DNA of 64,000 bases from Tipula vernalis (lineage: Eukaryota > Arthropoda > Insecta > Diptera > Tipulidae). The notes beneath the pieces were generated by a model, which had not been told where the DNA came from, searched no databases, and saw only the letters and a list, made by a program, of their open reading frames with translations. Numbering within the stretch: the stretch's first letter is position 1; every line of letters starts with the position of its first letter. This document shows, piece by piece, positions 34,781 through 47,700 of this stretch. The stretch spans positions 314,436,092-314,500,091 of the forward strand of contig OY282558.1 in assembly GCA_958295665.1 (NCBI GenBank), given 5' to 3'. The translations under genes were made by a program, and so were the position numbers.

Positions 34781-36649
34781 AGCTTACGAGTTTGAGAAAA
34801 TTGAAAATTTTAAATTTATTTAAATGTTTCAAGAATTGATGTATTAAATATTTTACCGTTTCTAAGGAATACATATTAAATATTTTAATTTTATTCGTCC
34901 TAGATGTTGCAGGTTAAATTTTCTTAATATAATTTTTAACAATATTTTAGAAGAGATTCGCGGATTTTGAAAATTCAGAATTTTGAATTTCCCAGAGCTT
35001 AAAAATTACGTTACATTTTCGTGAATTGAGAGATTCCTATTTGATTTTTTAAAATTTATAATTTTCAGAATTTGAAAACTAAAGATATTCCAAATTTTTA
35101 ATATTTGTTTAGTAAAAATTAGGGTTAAAATACGCTAACTAATTTGTTATAAAAGAATGCTTCTAATCGAATATTCTTCTTTCTTTTTCTTTTTTTTTTT
35201 AAATAAGCCAACATACATAAATTCTAGTTGTTACTGAATTTACAAAATTCCAATTATAGGTATTACAGAAGGTTTGCCACATATTTCAAACAGAAGTTTA
35301 AAATCGTAACTGAACTTTACAATTAGAATTACAAATTTTTAATTAATTTAGTAATTCAATAAATGTTTGAATTTATTAATTAATGGAGCTTCTCAGTTGT
35401 GGCTCATTGAGAAGCTCTCTGTGGCTCAGTCACTTTTCTACTCATAAGATGTTTTATGAGTGACCTAACAAGATAAATTATTATTTTCGTTCTCTAGTTG
35501 ATCGTTGGCCGATAATCAGAACAACGTTTCTGATAACTAAATATTTGAGCCTTCAAAAAAAAAAAATAGAAGTGAAAGCGTTTTCCAACTTTGCTATTTA
35601 TTGGCAAACGTCTCCGTGTTTAAAGATTCCGTGTTTGTATTTTGTAATTTAAAGATCCTCTTTCAATAGATGGCAGCATATGTGATAATTTGTTCTACAT
35701 ATGCATTTTTAAATTGAATCATTCAAGTGGAGCAAGGAATTTGGTTTCATAAAAAGAATTTAATTTCGTCTAGGGATCTGAAAAATATTTGAATTCTGAA
35801 ATTGATCGTGGGTTTCAATTTTCATTTGAACTACCAACTAAAACAAAAAGTTTTATTAACCCTAAGAGGTCGGTTTTGGAGAAATGTTAGTTTAGTGTAT
35901 TTAAGAAATAGCTTAGAGTAAAGATGATATATAAGATTTTTAAGTGTTAAATTTTGGTCCTTGTTAAGACAGATTTGGGCACAGATTCAAAAAAAAATGG
36001 TTAATAAAGTTACAACGTTGTGCCAGGAGTTCCGTAAATTAAAAAATTATTATTATAATTTTAAATTAAATATTCCAACAAAATCAATTGTTTAAATATG
36101 TCAAAATATTGAAAAATTAAACATTTGAATTCTGTTGGAATTTCCACACTTCTAACATTGCTCTTAAAATACCGTAATTTCGATCATTGTCTTGGGGGGG
36201 GGGGTCAATACAGAAAATGTTAGCAACCCAAATACACCTTTTAAATTAATATAGATTTAGATTAACTAGAGGAAATCGACCAAAAAAACTAAGCTTGTCA
36301 TATTAACTTCCTTTTATGTAATTTTGAAATATTGAATCTTTCTCGCAAAATCGTTTTCGGGGTTGAGTCTTATTCAACTAATCTCAGTAGCAATTCAACT
36401 ACTTTCAGTATCAATTTAATAATTGCTAAAGAAATGTTTGATGGCCATTAGGCTGATAAGTTAAAAATTTAGGGTTATAAAAACACAAATTTCGATGATG
36501 TTAATTAAGAAAAAAATGTTAGACCGTGTATAATTTATAATAGAAAATTTTAAAATATATGAGCGGAAAAGAGGTCAGTGAATCCAATAACTAAAATACC
36601 TTTAAAAACAAACCTAGCGGTTTACAGAGAATTTAATATAGCGGCCAAG
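34781..36649. other. Ubx: intron sequence with two small hairpins, no gene
   Basis: AT-rich, no coding region. It contains two adjacent hairpins at 35,386-35,461 (described separately) and a run of about ten G residues near 36,195. Confidence 0.4.
35386..35461. repeat. pair of adjacent small hairpins
   Basis: The first hairpin pairs GAGCTTCTCA with TGAGAAGCTC across a 12-base loop (35,386-35,417). The second pairs ACTCATAA with TTATGAGT across a 6-base loop (35,440-35,461), with GTCAC and GTGAC words outside it. TGTGGCTCA/TGTGGCTCA words repeat between them. Function unknown. Confidence 0.6.
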
Positions 36650-39600
36650 TAAAAATACATAATTGATTTTTTTTTTCATATTTTAACATTATTTTTTTAG
36701 TCACGATAACCGAATTACGCTACTTTTGTTTTTTTTTGCAAATTTTGCTCTCCCAAAGAAAAGCGCGCGAAAACATGAAAACCCTTCAGGTTTAAAATTA
36801 AATGAATACTTTATTACAATTTAATCATATTTAAATGTATACGACAGTGTCTAAATACATTTTTTTTATGACTTGTGATACTTTGGAATTTATGAATTTA
36901 ATTGTTTGCACTGATCATATTGTTATAAAAACTTTTACACTATCTCATAGTTTTTTATATATTTGCGTGTTGAAATCGTTTCATGATTAAAATATTTTTT
37001 TTTTTAAACTTACATATAGATATACATATCTCAAAAAATATGTTTTCTGCTCCGATATATATATATACACACACAAACACACACACATTTATTTTATATT
37101 GAATTTTCTTTTCTTCGCGGTTGGTTTTGAATGTGGTACGCTTGTATATATGTGGCAGTGGTTTCGGTTGCCGGAAATAATAAAATTTTTAAATTTTTTA
37201 TTTTTGTATTTTTTAATCCACACTACACAAAATACAATGGTGGGGTACAAACATACATATTTATGTTTTTATATGTAATAAATAAACTTAGCTGTACACG
37301 TTTTGTTTGATTGATAGTAAAAGAATAAAATTTATGATTCTCGCATAAACATCATGTTATCGTGTACCTGAACAAAAAACCACACACTTAAAATTCATTT
37401 TGGTTAATTGAAAATTTACTTAAAAACATTTTATATATGTACTGTATAAAATAGCAGTTACTATACATATTATGATAAATGGTTTTATGTTGCTTGTTAT
37501 AAAGCATACATTTTATATAAAGTTAGTTAGTTAGTTTTTTTCTGTATTTTTCTTCACGGTGATTTTACTCTCTACTAAATATTTTATACCACCTTTGGCT
37601 AGAGAGAGTCAAGCAAAACTAAACTAGCGCGCAAGGAGTTAAAAAACAACAAAAAGGATAACAAAATGATTCAGTATGTACATACAACATACATATATCA
37701 TCACACAGCATCATCCATATACATTTTTTTGGTGTTTGTTAATTTTATTTAATAGGTCGACCATTAATCTTAATTTTTGTATAATAAAACTTTCATACAC
37801 AATAATATAATAAAAAATATTTAGTAATTGTTGACAAATTTAGAGGTTATGTTTTTTTAATTTTATTACACTATTTTTTTTTTTTAATAATATTATAATC
37901 CAGACAAAATAGACATTAAATATAAAATAAAATAAAAAGTTTTGTGATTTATTAATGATTGATTTATGCGAATATAAGAAGATCACGATCATATGATCGT
38001 AAAGCTGAAGTTCCTGAAATTAATTTGATGTCATTGTACATGTATAATAAATGTACTAACAATGTTTAAAAATCAAAATTCTTTTTTTTTTTTTGCATGT
38101 CAAGTAACATAAATGAGAGGGTACAACAAAAAATATTCTATTATATACATTTTTATGCGTTTTCCATGTAATAAATCAAGCGAAACAAACTGAAGCAAAA
38201 AAAAATTTAGTGCTCTCTGTACATAAATTCCTCATATTTTGACATAACACTTTTTTTCTGTTTTCAGTGAGAATCAGCAAAAAAAAAATTCACTTTAAAA
38301 TAATTTCAATTCTTTAATTCTCCCAAAAAAAAAAAAAAAATTAAATTAAATTAAAAATCAATTTAATTTAGTTTCATGCCCTCTTATTCTCATAAACAAT
38401 ATTGATATGCGAAGATCAAGTTGTATACAAAATACCTACTATATCTCTCCTGCGCAAATAATTTATGAGGCTGTATTTTGATCTTTATGCGAATAAAATG
38501 TAAATATCGAGTTTTTTTTTGTGTGATCATATGATATACGATCGATTAAATAAAAATAAACGTTTATTATTGTGATCGGCGATGATCGCCGCTTAAACTA
38601 TATAACATTCAATGTACCTTCTATATAATGATAATAATATTGTCAGAAGCTTGATCGTGATATTTTATTCATCAAAATTGATCACGATCAATAATATAAT
38701 AATAAAAATAAAATTTATTGTGTGTTAAATGTAGCATTTTCAACAATAATAAACTTGCTTTAGTTTTATATAATCTTTTAACAACTAAACCACCTCCTCA
38801 TCTTATATTTATACATCCTTGATGAGATCGATGTAATTTATACTATGTATGCGCTAAATCATTTATCAATTTATCATACAATTATGTATGATAATTTTTT
38901 TGTCTTGTCGTGAAGATGTCAAATTAAAAATGTATATTAATTTACAACAGTTTTGTTTGTAATTGATAATTATATTTTATAAATAATCGTTTGCGCATAA
39001 CAACGATCATTTTGGGTCATTTACCCATCTGCCTATCTATTTTATCTGCATACTACAAATAATTTTACTTTAATTAGAATATTGATTTTCGAGCACAGTA
39101 AACTGAACTAAAACTTTCCCATTTTTTGTGTGTATTATATTTAAAGTCTCTGGAGAGGTTAAAACTTTTTTATTTTTTTTTGTAAAACATATATTTTTTA
39201 TGAATTTATAATCGTTTTTCGAATCGATCGTAAATCATATATTCGTATATGTATATAAAAAAAAAAAAATAACAACCTAAGCCTTTATTTATCCATTTGC
39301 TTGTTCCTTGTTGTAAAGATACTCAGTCGTTCGTATGTAAAAAAAAAACTAAAATATTTTTGAGAATACGTTGTCTTATAGTTCAGGTTATTGTTTTATA
39401 CGTGTATATAAAACACTATATAATTAACTATATATGAACTTGATTTTGTAATAATAATATAATCGCACACACAACGTGAACTAACCGAAACACTATACGT
39501 ACTCAAATATAACATATAAAATCTAGATATGAAAATAAAAATGTTATGAATTTTATGTTATGAATGGAAAATTATTATAAACTCCTTAAAAATGGGTAAC

Positions 39601-40300
39601 ACAAAAACGTGGTTCACTCTCTTTATAAAACATCCTTGAGTGTGTAAAAACGACCCTTCATTTAAAAAAAAAAAAACGAAACAAAAAAAAAATCACTTTT
39701 AACGGTAACATGAACTAGAAATTATTATTACGTTTATTTTTTCTACTTCATCATATGTATACGTAATATACATATAATTATGTAAAAGTCACGTAATAAA
39801 ATCATTAAAAAGGGAAATTGTTCTTTAACGCAAACATTTCCAAAATATAATCTATTACTATTTCCTAGGACTAGTTCACCAAATAATAATAATAATAAAC
39901 AATTTTTTTTTTTTTTTTATAAGAAATGGAACAAAATAATGACTTGCTCAAGGTCACATTTTTTATTAGTTATATTAGATTATAATATACGAGTATATAT
40001 ACAACCTTAAATATTATATACAAACATAAGAGATAAGACGTTGTTGAATCATTTATTTAAAATATCGTTTTGTTTGATCGCCGTTTTCATCATCGATCGT
40101 ATACATATTTAATAATTTGTGTATAAATTACACTGGGTGATAATCAACAGTTTAGTTTTCTTTTAGCAAGATAAAAGCGTATACATGGACATGCACTATT
40201 CCCTGTTGTCTTTATCATAGTATTTAAAGGTATACTATATAATACATAAAAAATATTTAATTTCTTATGATTATTTCCCAGTTTACAAGAATATAAAAGT
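36650..40300. promoter_or_regulatory. Ubx: candidate regulatory island 2 in Ubx intron 1, with a GATC-palindrome cluster
   Basis: Non-repetitive sequence of the same texture as island 1, with many ATTA and TTTAT/TTAC cores. Between 37,978 and 38,700 there is a striking local cluster of ATCACGATC, GATCATATGAT, CGATCGAT, TGATCGTGAT and TTGATCACGATCAA words, and a CGGCGATGATCGCCG palindrome at 38,577-38,591. Further GATCG words lie near 40,074 and 40,097. A (TA)n(CA)n microsatellite is at 37,056-37,089. The regulatory role is inferred. Enhancers in this intron are known in Drosophila. Confidence 0.4.
37056..37089. repeat. (TA)n(CA)n microsatellite
   Basis: A run of about six TA steps followed by interrupted CA steps. 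Confidence 0.85.
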
Positions 40301-40902
40301 TTACACAATAGTTGAAGGCCTTTACATAAACCGTAGTAAATTTATAATTTTTAATCGTAGATTTTGTTTACGAATATAGGCACCTGGTGCACATACAGTT
40401 ATGTACTTCTGCATGGTTTCTTCGTGATCTGCATGGTTGCTTAAAGGAATTAGGTTAGCAATTCCATACCATATATGTATACAGAAATAATGATTCACCT
40501 GAATTTGTGATTCCGGGTTGGTAAAAAAAATCTCTATATATGAAATTACTTCAATATGAAAATTTACTTAGTGGGTTATGTTAAATGATATGATATATTA
40601 TGACAATGCTGAAAACTTGACCAAATTTTTCCTGAACACTTTAAAATATTACTGAATGATAGTATTTTATAGAATTTATTTAACATTGTAAATCAAAATT
40701 ATGATGATGATGATAATTTAAAATTTTGGTTCTACAATTTTCAAAATTTTAAGTTTACAAAACTAGTGAGTTTAACGCAAATTATAAGAAAAAAGAAGAA
40801 AGACATAGCTAACATTTTATTTTCTGAAATTCTTTCGCAGTAAATATGTGTCAAAATAAACTGTGTAAAAAGATATATGATCCACACAGTAAATAGTAAT
40901 TT
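40301..40902. other. Ubx: intron sequence, nothing recognised
   Basis: AT-rich sequence without gene or repeat structure. A GATGATGATGATAA run lies near 40,700. Confidence 0.35.
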
Positions 40903-41052
40903 TAAATCTTTTTAATTTGGCATGATGGCCGGATAAATCTCCATTTCTCAAAATACACCGAACTCATTTTTTTACACGGTGTAAAAAATGAGTTAGGTCT
41001 ATTTCGAGAAATGGTGATTTATTGGTAATCACGACTTATTAAAAAGATTTAA
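40903..41052. mobile_element. 150-bp fold-back (snap-back) element
   Basis: The whole segment is one inverted repeat. The left arm, AAATCTTTTTAAT...ATAAATCTCCATTTCTC...CTCATTTTTTTACAC, pairs at roughly 80 percent with the right arm around a one-base centre near 40,978. The arms end at AAATCTTTTT and AAAAAGATTT. It is non-coding and resembles a small MITE. Confidence 0.78.
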
Positions 41053-41929
41053 GATTTGAATTGATTTTAATTTTAGGTTTGATTTCATCTCGTATTGTTC
41101 AAAATATGTGTATATTGCAGTTAAGCTTCCATTTTTCATTTTGTTAAGGGCTCATTTAGTATCAAGTTATACGATTGATTAGATATACGTAAGTCCTAAT
41201 CTGTACATCGTTTAGGTCCCTTCTTTCTTTCAGCTGGTTTATAGTATGTCAAAAGGTTTTATAGACACTTGCAGGACCTTTTAAAGAAGTTTGGCTGGTT
41301 AATCTAAAATGACTCTGGTTCTATAGAAGAATTGCATGAAAGTACAGTTTGTAGTTCGAATTGTCGACAACCCTATATGATAAACAAAACGTATTTTGCT
41401 TTTTTAAATTGATTACTTGATTGAATTAATTTTATATGGTGGTGTAAGTTACGAGTAGATGGTAGTCATAATCTTATTGCCTGTTCTAATGTCCAATACG
41501 TTTAACTTCTCTGTTCTAATGTCCAGTACGTTCAATTTTAGAAATTGAAGAGCTTTTTGACTTTTCCGAAAAATTGCTACTAATCTACTAATTTATGAAC
41601 GGTTATTTGTGGACAGATTTTATTGCAAACAAATATTGGGTTAAATAATTTTTGGTTTACTTTTTTAAAGTAAACAAAGCGTATTTTGCGAATGTCATAT
41701 TTTAGCAATGTTTGGAATTCGCCCAACTAAGAAGATCCTTTCTTATTTTAATCTCAAAATAAACTCCTCCAAGGTCTCTCCGAAAATGATTCAGAATTTA
41801 ATCAGTACCTAGAGGCTCCAAAAAAGTTATTTGGCAATAACGACTTTTTTATGTTGATTGTCCTGCTGTTTGTTTTTGTAACATTTGGTTAACAAAACTG
41901 TGTCGTTGCTCTTCCATAGCCTCCGTCAT
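41053..41929. other. Ubx: intron sequence, nothing recognised
   Basis: No gene. A short direct duplication of TTCTAATGTCCA-TACGTT-like sequence is visible near 41,484 and 41,514. Confidence 0.4.
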
Positions 41930-44750
41930 CTGGCATATATGACTATCTGTAGTATTGGTCTGCCCACCTTGCCTTTTCTTTCTATCACAGCAATAAAGCT
42001 TTGCTTTAAGTGTTGAAGATTAAATCGTTGAGAGGCGAAGTTTCTAATCAACACTTTATTTTGTGCTTTTTGGTTTGAAAATTACTGTCGACTTATATGT
42101 ACATCGAACAAGAATGGGCTGTTAATATAAACAGCATTAAGTAGAAGTTATTTATTTTCGGAATTCAATAAACCATTAAGATTACCCTTTCAATAAACAA
42201 AACTACACGTTACTCGAGAAAATTCTGATTTATTTAAATTTAGAAAGCCCTAGATTTTAAATGATCTAAATTTCTGAAATTACGATAAACTGATATTTGT
42301 ATGCTGGAAAATATAATGAAAAATTACATATATTTTTAATGGTAAATTATTTTTCTGCTCTAGAATTAAAGACTTAAGATATTAGAAATAAAGTATTAAT
42401 TTACTAACTATTAAACTATTAACTATTTACTTAAGTATTAATTAATTAATTATTTAAAAAAATCCTAAATTTGTGAAGTTTTCTGAAGTTTTAATTTTTG
42501 GCCATTTCTAATTCCACGAAAACATTAATTTGGCTTTTGAAAAGTAATCGGATAATTAGATAATTATCAGATTAGAGAATTAAATATGAATTAAAGAAAT
42601 AAGAATTTGGCTCATTGCCAAATTGAAACTGGAATTGGTCCTCATAGTTTAGAAATTAGAACCAAACGATTTTATTTTGTTGGAAACTTAAATTTTGTAA
42701 TTTAAAATGTTAAACTCCGACGTATATTTATAGAAATAGTTGAACTATAAAAAACCTTTATTAATCAATCTATCAATTTAACTACCTATATTGTTTTACA
42801 ATGTTTCGTTAATTTTTAATGCGAAATTCATTATTCGAAAGATTTTAAAACACACTACAACGTACCATTTCTCAATTCCTCTTTTCGGTTAAAATACTAG
42901 GATTATTCTTTAGGAATTAGAATTTTCAGAAATTTAAAAATTGAGTTCAATATTTTCAAAAATCTGATCAAATTTTCAATTTACAAAATTTTGTATTGCA
43001 CGTCATACCATGGAAACCTATCAAATTTATATAAAGTACCCATTCTTTAAACAAAAATTATAGCGATACAGGATATATCAAAGTATAAAATTTGTAAAAT
43101 TTCATAAAATTTTTCTTGAAAACTTCAAGGTTTTATTTTCTTTTCAAATATTAAGGACTTTTTAACCAATTGCTTAATAATTGTAGAAATAAAAAAAAAA
43201 ATCTCTGAATTATGAAAATTCAAAATCTTCAATAATTTTATAACATTTGAACATAATTTTTTTTTTGAACATAACTATAGGCTTAATTTAAAATGTAGTC
43301 CAAATAATTTTGGTTTTCTTTTGTAATTTTAGTCATTCGAAATATTTTCTAAATATAATTTTGAAATTTTAATGAATTTTTAAAAATACTAGTATTTCAG
43401 ACTTAATAAACATTTTAATTAATTCTAATGTAATTAATTGAACATTTGAAAAATCATAACTATTTTCAAAAAATTAACTTGAATTAGAATATTTGAAAAT
43501 TTAAAACTTTGTTAAATTTAATTATAAAGTTTAAATATTTCATAAAATATTTGAAAATTGCATTTTTCCCTTGGAAAAAAGCCCAAATTAATGAAGTTTG
43601 TCTTACAAATATGCAACTTTAATTTCTCAATTCAATTTTTGCGATTAAAATTAGGTTATGGATCTGTAATTTAAAATTTTTAATGAAATAAGAAATTTAA
43701 AAATTTAGACTAAATTAACTAAAAGTAATTTTAAACTTATCACACTTCGCATTTCTACATTTTAAATTAAAATTTTTTGTTTAGTATTTTTAAATTGAAA
43801 TAATTTCATATTCGAAACATTTTTATTTAACATATTTCTAATTATTCGTTTTGGAACCTTAAAATGAATCGCTATCTACAATGGCCTGCCCACTTCGCCT
43901 TTTAAACCAATTCCTTAAATATTAAAGGTTAAATGCTAAATAGTTAAGGAGTTAAATATTGAATTAAACAATTAATTTGGTGATTTTGGAACCATCAAGA
44001 AATTGTTTAAACTTTTTAAAATAGGGAAGGTTTCATCAAATTTAGAATGCCCTAGATTTTTAAACTATCCAAATTTGTTTGCTGGAAAATTATAAATTTT
44101 TAAAATGGAAAATTAATCAAATTTTTAGTTAAGGAGTGCGTGAACTTTTAAAATAATTTTCAACGTAAAAAATTAAGTATTAATTTGCCAAAATTCTAAA
44201 TTTTATTCATTAGAAATCTTATTTCGAGCAAATGAAATTCTGAAATTTTAATTTTCAGACATTTTTAATATCACGAATAATTAGATAATTTTCAAAATTA
44301 ATGTTAAATTCTTAATTGAAAAATTAAGATGCATTTGGTGTTTTTATTATTTGAATACAAACAAATTTCAAATTGGAATTTTCAAAAAATAAAATTTGAC
44401 AGTCTAAAATTTTTGAATTGAAATCCTCATAATTTAAAAATTATGACCAGACATTTTTAATTTGTTAAAATCTTAGAGTTTGTAATTTAAAATTCCAACG
44501 TTGATTTACAATTCTGAGATGAATAATTTACTAAATTTCATAATTTCAATTTTTGACGATTCCAAATTATTAATTTAAAATAGTTAAATAAATTTTCAAA
44601 TCTGCATTTCCAAAAATTTTAAAGTTCGAATTTACAAAAATTTAATATTTCATTTCATATCATGAAACCTTACTTACATACTAAATCTTTTACACAAAAA
44701 TTATGACGTTAGGATATTAAAACTAGCTGCAACCATTTTATACATATAAT
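41930..44750. repeat. tandem duplication array C (two units)
   Basis: Two copies of a 1.8-1.9 kb unit share landmarks in order. A CTGCCCAC...GCCTTTT block lies near 41,960 and 43,885. A block with AAATTTAGAA-GCCCTAGATTTT and then TGCTGGAAAAT lies near 42,235-42,310 and 44,035-44,090. Long stretches of AAATTTT-type words connect them. Part of the unit (TTTGAACATAA..., CGAAATATTTTCTAAAT..., CAGACTTAATAAA) near 43,250-43,470 recurs a third time at 46,990-47,290. Confidence 0.65.
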
Positions 44751-44829
44751 AAAATCCCGTAAAATTTTAACTTCGTAGGCAACAAAGTTATTGAAATCCT
44801 GTCAGAAATCACCAAACATTTTTTTTGTA

Positions 44830-45680
44830 CCTTAGTCCGAAAAAATAAAATAAACAAATGTCTGTCCTTCTGTCTAAACTTCTGGATGCCTTTACCCTTG
44901 AGAACGGCTTGTCCGATTTGGATTTTTTTTTCGTCAGTTTGTTTCCATACGGTCAAAACTTAGGATTGAAAAACGTTTGTAACCTGTACGTCAAAAGAAT
45001 GCGGCACCTGCTTAACAAATTGACCCTAAACCATGTAGTGATATTACCACAAGGTTTTTGATGTACGTCGGCCAATTAATTCTTTTAAAACGCTGATCGT
45101 TGATTTAGCTGTTGAGTTGGATATTTGAAGGTTGAGTTGAGGTTCTATATTAGGGTTAAGTAAACAGTAAAGCAGAGGATTTATTTGGTAGTTAAATTGA
45201 GGATTGAATTACAATTAGCTTCAGTTAGTATGACTTGGGCATTAGAGCTGCTAATTTTGCAAAGCTCGAGCTTTCGATCTTTTAAGAAAACACGCGTTTT
45301 TGATCCCAAAATATTAATTTTATAACGCAAATTATCTCTCTTTATTAAGAAAATTCTCTTTATCTCTTGAATGGTCAGATTTACAAACTTTTTAACAATA
45401 CTTTCTAATGGTAACTTGGATATGAGGAATCCGAATCTGAAATCAAATTTTCGAAATTCGAAAAAAAAAATGCTACACACGGACACACTTTTCGAATTCA
45501 TAGACGTATGTACTTTTTCAAAGTTCGTCGAAAATAAAAAGGTCGAGTATTTCAAGCAAAAATATCGAGCTTCTAACTCTGCAATTACCCCCAAAAGCTG
45601 GATCTTTTCAGCTCTAGTTAACTCGAGCCAGCAGCTCTATTGGGCATGTAGTTTTCCGAAACAAGTTTGTGATTGATTTA
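44830..45680. repeat. possible TE-derived segment with overlapping open frames on both strands
   Basis: This segment is less AT-biased than its surroundings and contains TGTCTGTCCTTCTGTCT, a string common in the ends of many insect repeats. It has a 137-codon frame on the minus strand (45,181-45,594) facing a 101-codon frame on the + strand (45,371-45,676). Neither shows a domain I recognise and both lack good codon texture. I take it as a non-coding piece of an unknown transposon inserted between units of array C. Confidence 0.35.
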
Positions 45681-46830
45681 TTGGCTGGGTTGCAGCTAGA
45701 GTTGAGGTTGATTTGGGGTTGGGCTATGGTTGAATTGGAGTTATATGGGGTTGAGTTAAAGTTGAGTCAGCGGTTCAATTAGGAGTTTATTTGAAGTTGA
45801 GTTTAAGTTGGCTTGAGCTGTTTTGAGTCCAGTTCATGTATGAAAATTGTTTTTCGAACTATTGGACGAGACTTCGAGTGAGACTATGCGATTTCGGGCC
45901 GTGCTGATTTAGGCATTGAGTTGAGCGTTAAATTTTAGACTAGATTGCGGTTGAGTGAGGGGTTCAGTTGAGGATCTATATGGGGTGAGTTGAAGGTTGA
46001 GCTGGATGTTAGCTTGAGTTTAGTTCATGAAAGCATGTATTTTATCGGAACATGATAATTTGGGTTTGAGTTTGATGTTTAGTAAAAGGTTTGGCTTGGT
46101 ATTAAGTTCAAAGAGAATTTCAGGTGAAGTTGGGTTGGGCTTGATTTTGGGGTTAATTTAGGAATTGAGTTGGGGTTCGAGTTGAGGTTAAATAAGAGGT
46201 TCATTTGGGGATTTTAATTGAAAGTTAGTATGAGTTGAGTTCACGTACCCATGTATTTCTGGACCATTTTGATTTGGGCATTGGGTTGGGTTGAGTTTGA
46301 GGTTGACTTGAGAGCTCAGTTTGGGGTCAAGTTGTGGTTGAGTTGGGGTTGAGTTGTGGCTAAGTTCGTATTGATTCCGTCGTTCGGTTGCGGATTTAGG
46401 TTTGAGGATTGAGTTTCGCGTTAAGTTAAAGGTTTTGCTGAGGGTTGAGTTGTGGACGAGCAGGATATTGCGTAGGGGTTTATTTAGAAGTTGAGCGGAG
46501 GGTTTTGTTGGAGATCAGTATATGTTGAGTTCGTATGCAGAGTTGGAATTAAATGTAGGGTTGAGTTGAAAGGTGAATTGGAGTCGATTGAACTGATTTT
46601 GAAGTTGAGGAGGAAGGAGGGCTGAAGTATATGTTTCGAGTTAGGGTTGAATTGACGTTTAGTTTGGGTTCGGGGAATAATTTGAGGTTTGATTCCGGAA
46701 TTGACTCAGGCATTGAGTTTGTTGTTGAAGTTGAGTTAAGGGTTGATTTGAAGATTGCGTTGTGAATTAATGGAAGGGTAAGTTAGAGATTGATTAAGGA
46801 ATTAAGGGAATCAAAGAGTTAAGGTATGCA
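45080..46830. repeat. degenerate GTTGAG-rich minisatellite-like array
   Basis: Words such as GTTGAGTT, GGTTGAGTTG and GAGTTGAGGTT recur dozens of times, densest from 45,680 to 46,800. The + strand is strongly rich in G and T, unlike the A/T-balanced intron around it. Units are imperfect and spacing varies from 6 to about 20 bases. No open frame of note spans it. Confidence 0.8.
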
Positions 46831-47700
46831 CATAATTTTCCATATTGAAGCTCTAATCACCTTGTGAGTATTCAGTCCTTTATATTTTTGCTTTGAACCG
46901 CAAAGTTATGATTATTTTGTAACTATTAAAACAAAAAAATTTAAAACACTTCTATTATTTATGGAAATCCAGAATCCTACTACTTTAAAAAATTTGAACA
47001 TAAATTTTTTGTGTTCAATTTTATGTATGAAGAAATTTAAGAGAATCCAAGTTGAAGATATGACTAATTTTAAATCTGGTTCAAATAATGTTGGTTGATT
47101 AAATCCTTTTACTGTCTAATAATTTCGACTTTTAGTTGAAGTTTTAGTTTTGATTCGAAATATTATCTAAATTCAGTTGTAAAATTTAAATAACTTTTCG
47201 AAAATATTTTAGACTTAATAAAAATGGAGATTAATTTTAATATAAAATACTGAACGATTGAAGTCATAGCCAATTTCAAAAAATTGAAATTGGAAATAAA
47301 ATAATCTACCTTAAAATTCTCATTTCTCAATTCCTATTTGTAAAAATTTAGGATAATTCTTTAAAAAAAATTACATTTGTTAAATTATTTAAGAATTATG
47401 CTGAATTGGGAAATTTTAAAGTTTAAATTAAAAAAAAAAAAATATTTTAAACTCAAACCATTTTATCGGAATTTACATTTGAAATTTTAAAAATTGCAAT
47501 ATTTTGTTTAGAATTAAATTAAAATAATTTTATACTCGAAACATTATTATTGAAAATTTTTAAATTAGTTTTTAAATATTTCAGACAAAAATTAAGACAT
47601 ATTTTATGATATAAAAATTAAGACATAATCTTAAATTCTTAATTTTAAAAATTTTAAATTCAAAACGCAAAAAAGCCCTTTAATAATGATTTTTAAAAAT
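46831..47700. repeat. third, partial copy of array C unit
   Basis: Between about 46,930 and 47,530 the order TTTAAAAAATTTGAACATAAAT, ATTCGAAATATTATCTAAAT, TTTTAGACTTAATAAA and TGAACGATTGAAGTCATAGC corresponds to the 43,230-43,760 region with moderate divergence. It is separated from the other two units by the GTTGAG array and the segment at 44.83 kb. Confidence 0.6.

Noticed and set aside
36180..36210. A run of about ten G residues as a possible regulatory or G-quadruplex site.
   Set aside because: A single G run without partners cannot form an intramolecular quadruplex. It may also be an assembly or homopolymer effect.
38240..38280. A strong acceptor-like CTTTTTTTCTGTTTTCAG at about 38,250-38,267.
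   Set aside because: It is followed by TGAGAATC and no open frame or donor that could make an exon, so it is taken as a chance pyrimidine-rich site.
45181..45676. Overlapping 137- and 101-codon frames on opposite strands.
   Set aside because: Neither shows a domain. Facing open frames are typical of chance openness in a less AT-rich repeat segment.
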